Assembly (NCBI GenBank): GCA_028293125.1
Contig: JAQGPJ010000077.1
Coordinates: forward strand, 112,916-176,915
Length of the DNA stretch: 64,000 nt
Direction: 5' to 3'
Origin: Verrucomicrobiales bacterium
GTDB lineage: Bacteria > Verrucomicrobiota > Verrucomicrobiia > Verrucomicrobiales > V1-33
Shown: positions 63,943-64,000 of the stretch, piece after piece
Layout of the letters: each line of letters opens with the position of its first letter
How positions within the stretch are numbered: position 1 is the first letter of the stretch
The notes under the pieces: generated by a model
The model's database searches: none
What the model was told of the DNA's origin: nothing
Seen by the model: only the letters and a program-made list of their open reading frames with translations
Translations under genes and position numbers: made by a program

Positions 63943-64000
63943 ATGACGCAATCAAAAGCACGGGAACGGCGCGCGGCATTGGTGCGCGAATTTGAAATCA
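63943..64000 (+). CDS. Start of an unknown protein (cut by window end)
   Basis: An ATG at 63943 with a purine-rich GGTGGGG just upstream opens a frame to the end of the window: M-T-Q-S-K-A-R-E-R-R-A-A-L-V-R-E-F-E-I. The start is basic and helical. Too short to assign a family. It follows the lamin-tail-like gene by 67 bases on the same strand. Confidence 0.45.
   Translation, partial: MTQSKARERRAALVREFEI

Overview
The window looks like chromosomal DNA of a Gram-negative member of the PVC group, most likely Verrucomicrobia (inference from gene families, not from a search). The signs are an ECF sigma factor next to a membrane Ser/Thr kinase, a PVC-type HEAT/cytochrome c protein, an SHD1-like secreted protein, very large secreted proteins that end in a shared ST-x-W ... 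F-R-L module, a fused SpmA-SpmB protein, and lpxD (lipid A). The DNA is GC-rich throughout, genes mostly sit singly or in pairs, and starts rarely have strong Shine-Dalgarno sequences. No rRNA, CRISPR array, prophage or intact mobile element was seen.

Layout. 1-4.5 kb (minus strand): OmpR-type regulator and histidine kinase overlapping by ATGA, then an isolated nuoA, a Dabb-domain protein and the first codons of a secreted protein. 4.8-9.4 kb: a small membrane protein, a Nudix hydrolase, a Ser/Thr kinase with glycine-rich decapeptide repeats, four membrane helices and a TolC-like helical tail, then its ECF sigma factor. 9.5-16 kb: a CysJ-like flavoprotein reductase, tRNA-Tyr preceded by a terminator-like hairpin, a small unknown protein, and a secreted lectin/PA14-like protein. 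16-20 kb: pyruvate phosphate dikinase with histone-H1-like tails at both ends, and a decayed IS630 transposase.

20-31 kb is a plus-strand block of transport and carbon metabolism: pseudopilin-like protein, KDPG aldolase, SpmAB fusion, TatA, an exo/endonuclease/phosphatase family protein, PabA/TrpG, an APC permease, an MFS transporter, a Tat-exported sugar isomerase-like protein and a TauE/SafE exporter. 31-36.7 kb: a YCII/VOC pair, serS, apt, a fatty-acid desaturase and lpxD. 37-40.3 kb: a GAF histidine kinase with a LuxR-type response regulator, converging on a globin gene; the globin and a DUF4870 gene diverge from an inverted-repeat promoter region. 40.7-45 kb: pheA, a short-chain dehydrogenase, an SHD1-like protein and L-serine dehydratase.

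45.3-63.9 kb is dominated by exported giants: a 2,945-residue metalloprotease/Calx-beta protein, a 1,146-residue beta-propeller/HEAT/cytochrome c protein in an apparent operon with a fused siroheme-decarboxylase-like protein, a DUF3500 protein and a 1,246-residue protein with four lamin-tail-like repeats. The most unusual structures are the Calx-beta domain split by a circularly permuted insert, the tailed PPDK, the repeat-rich kinase paired with its sigma factor, and the mirrored motif between globin and DUF4870.
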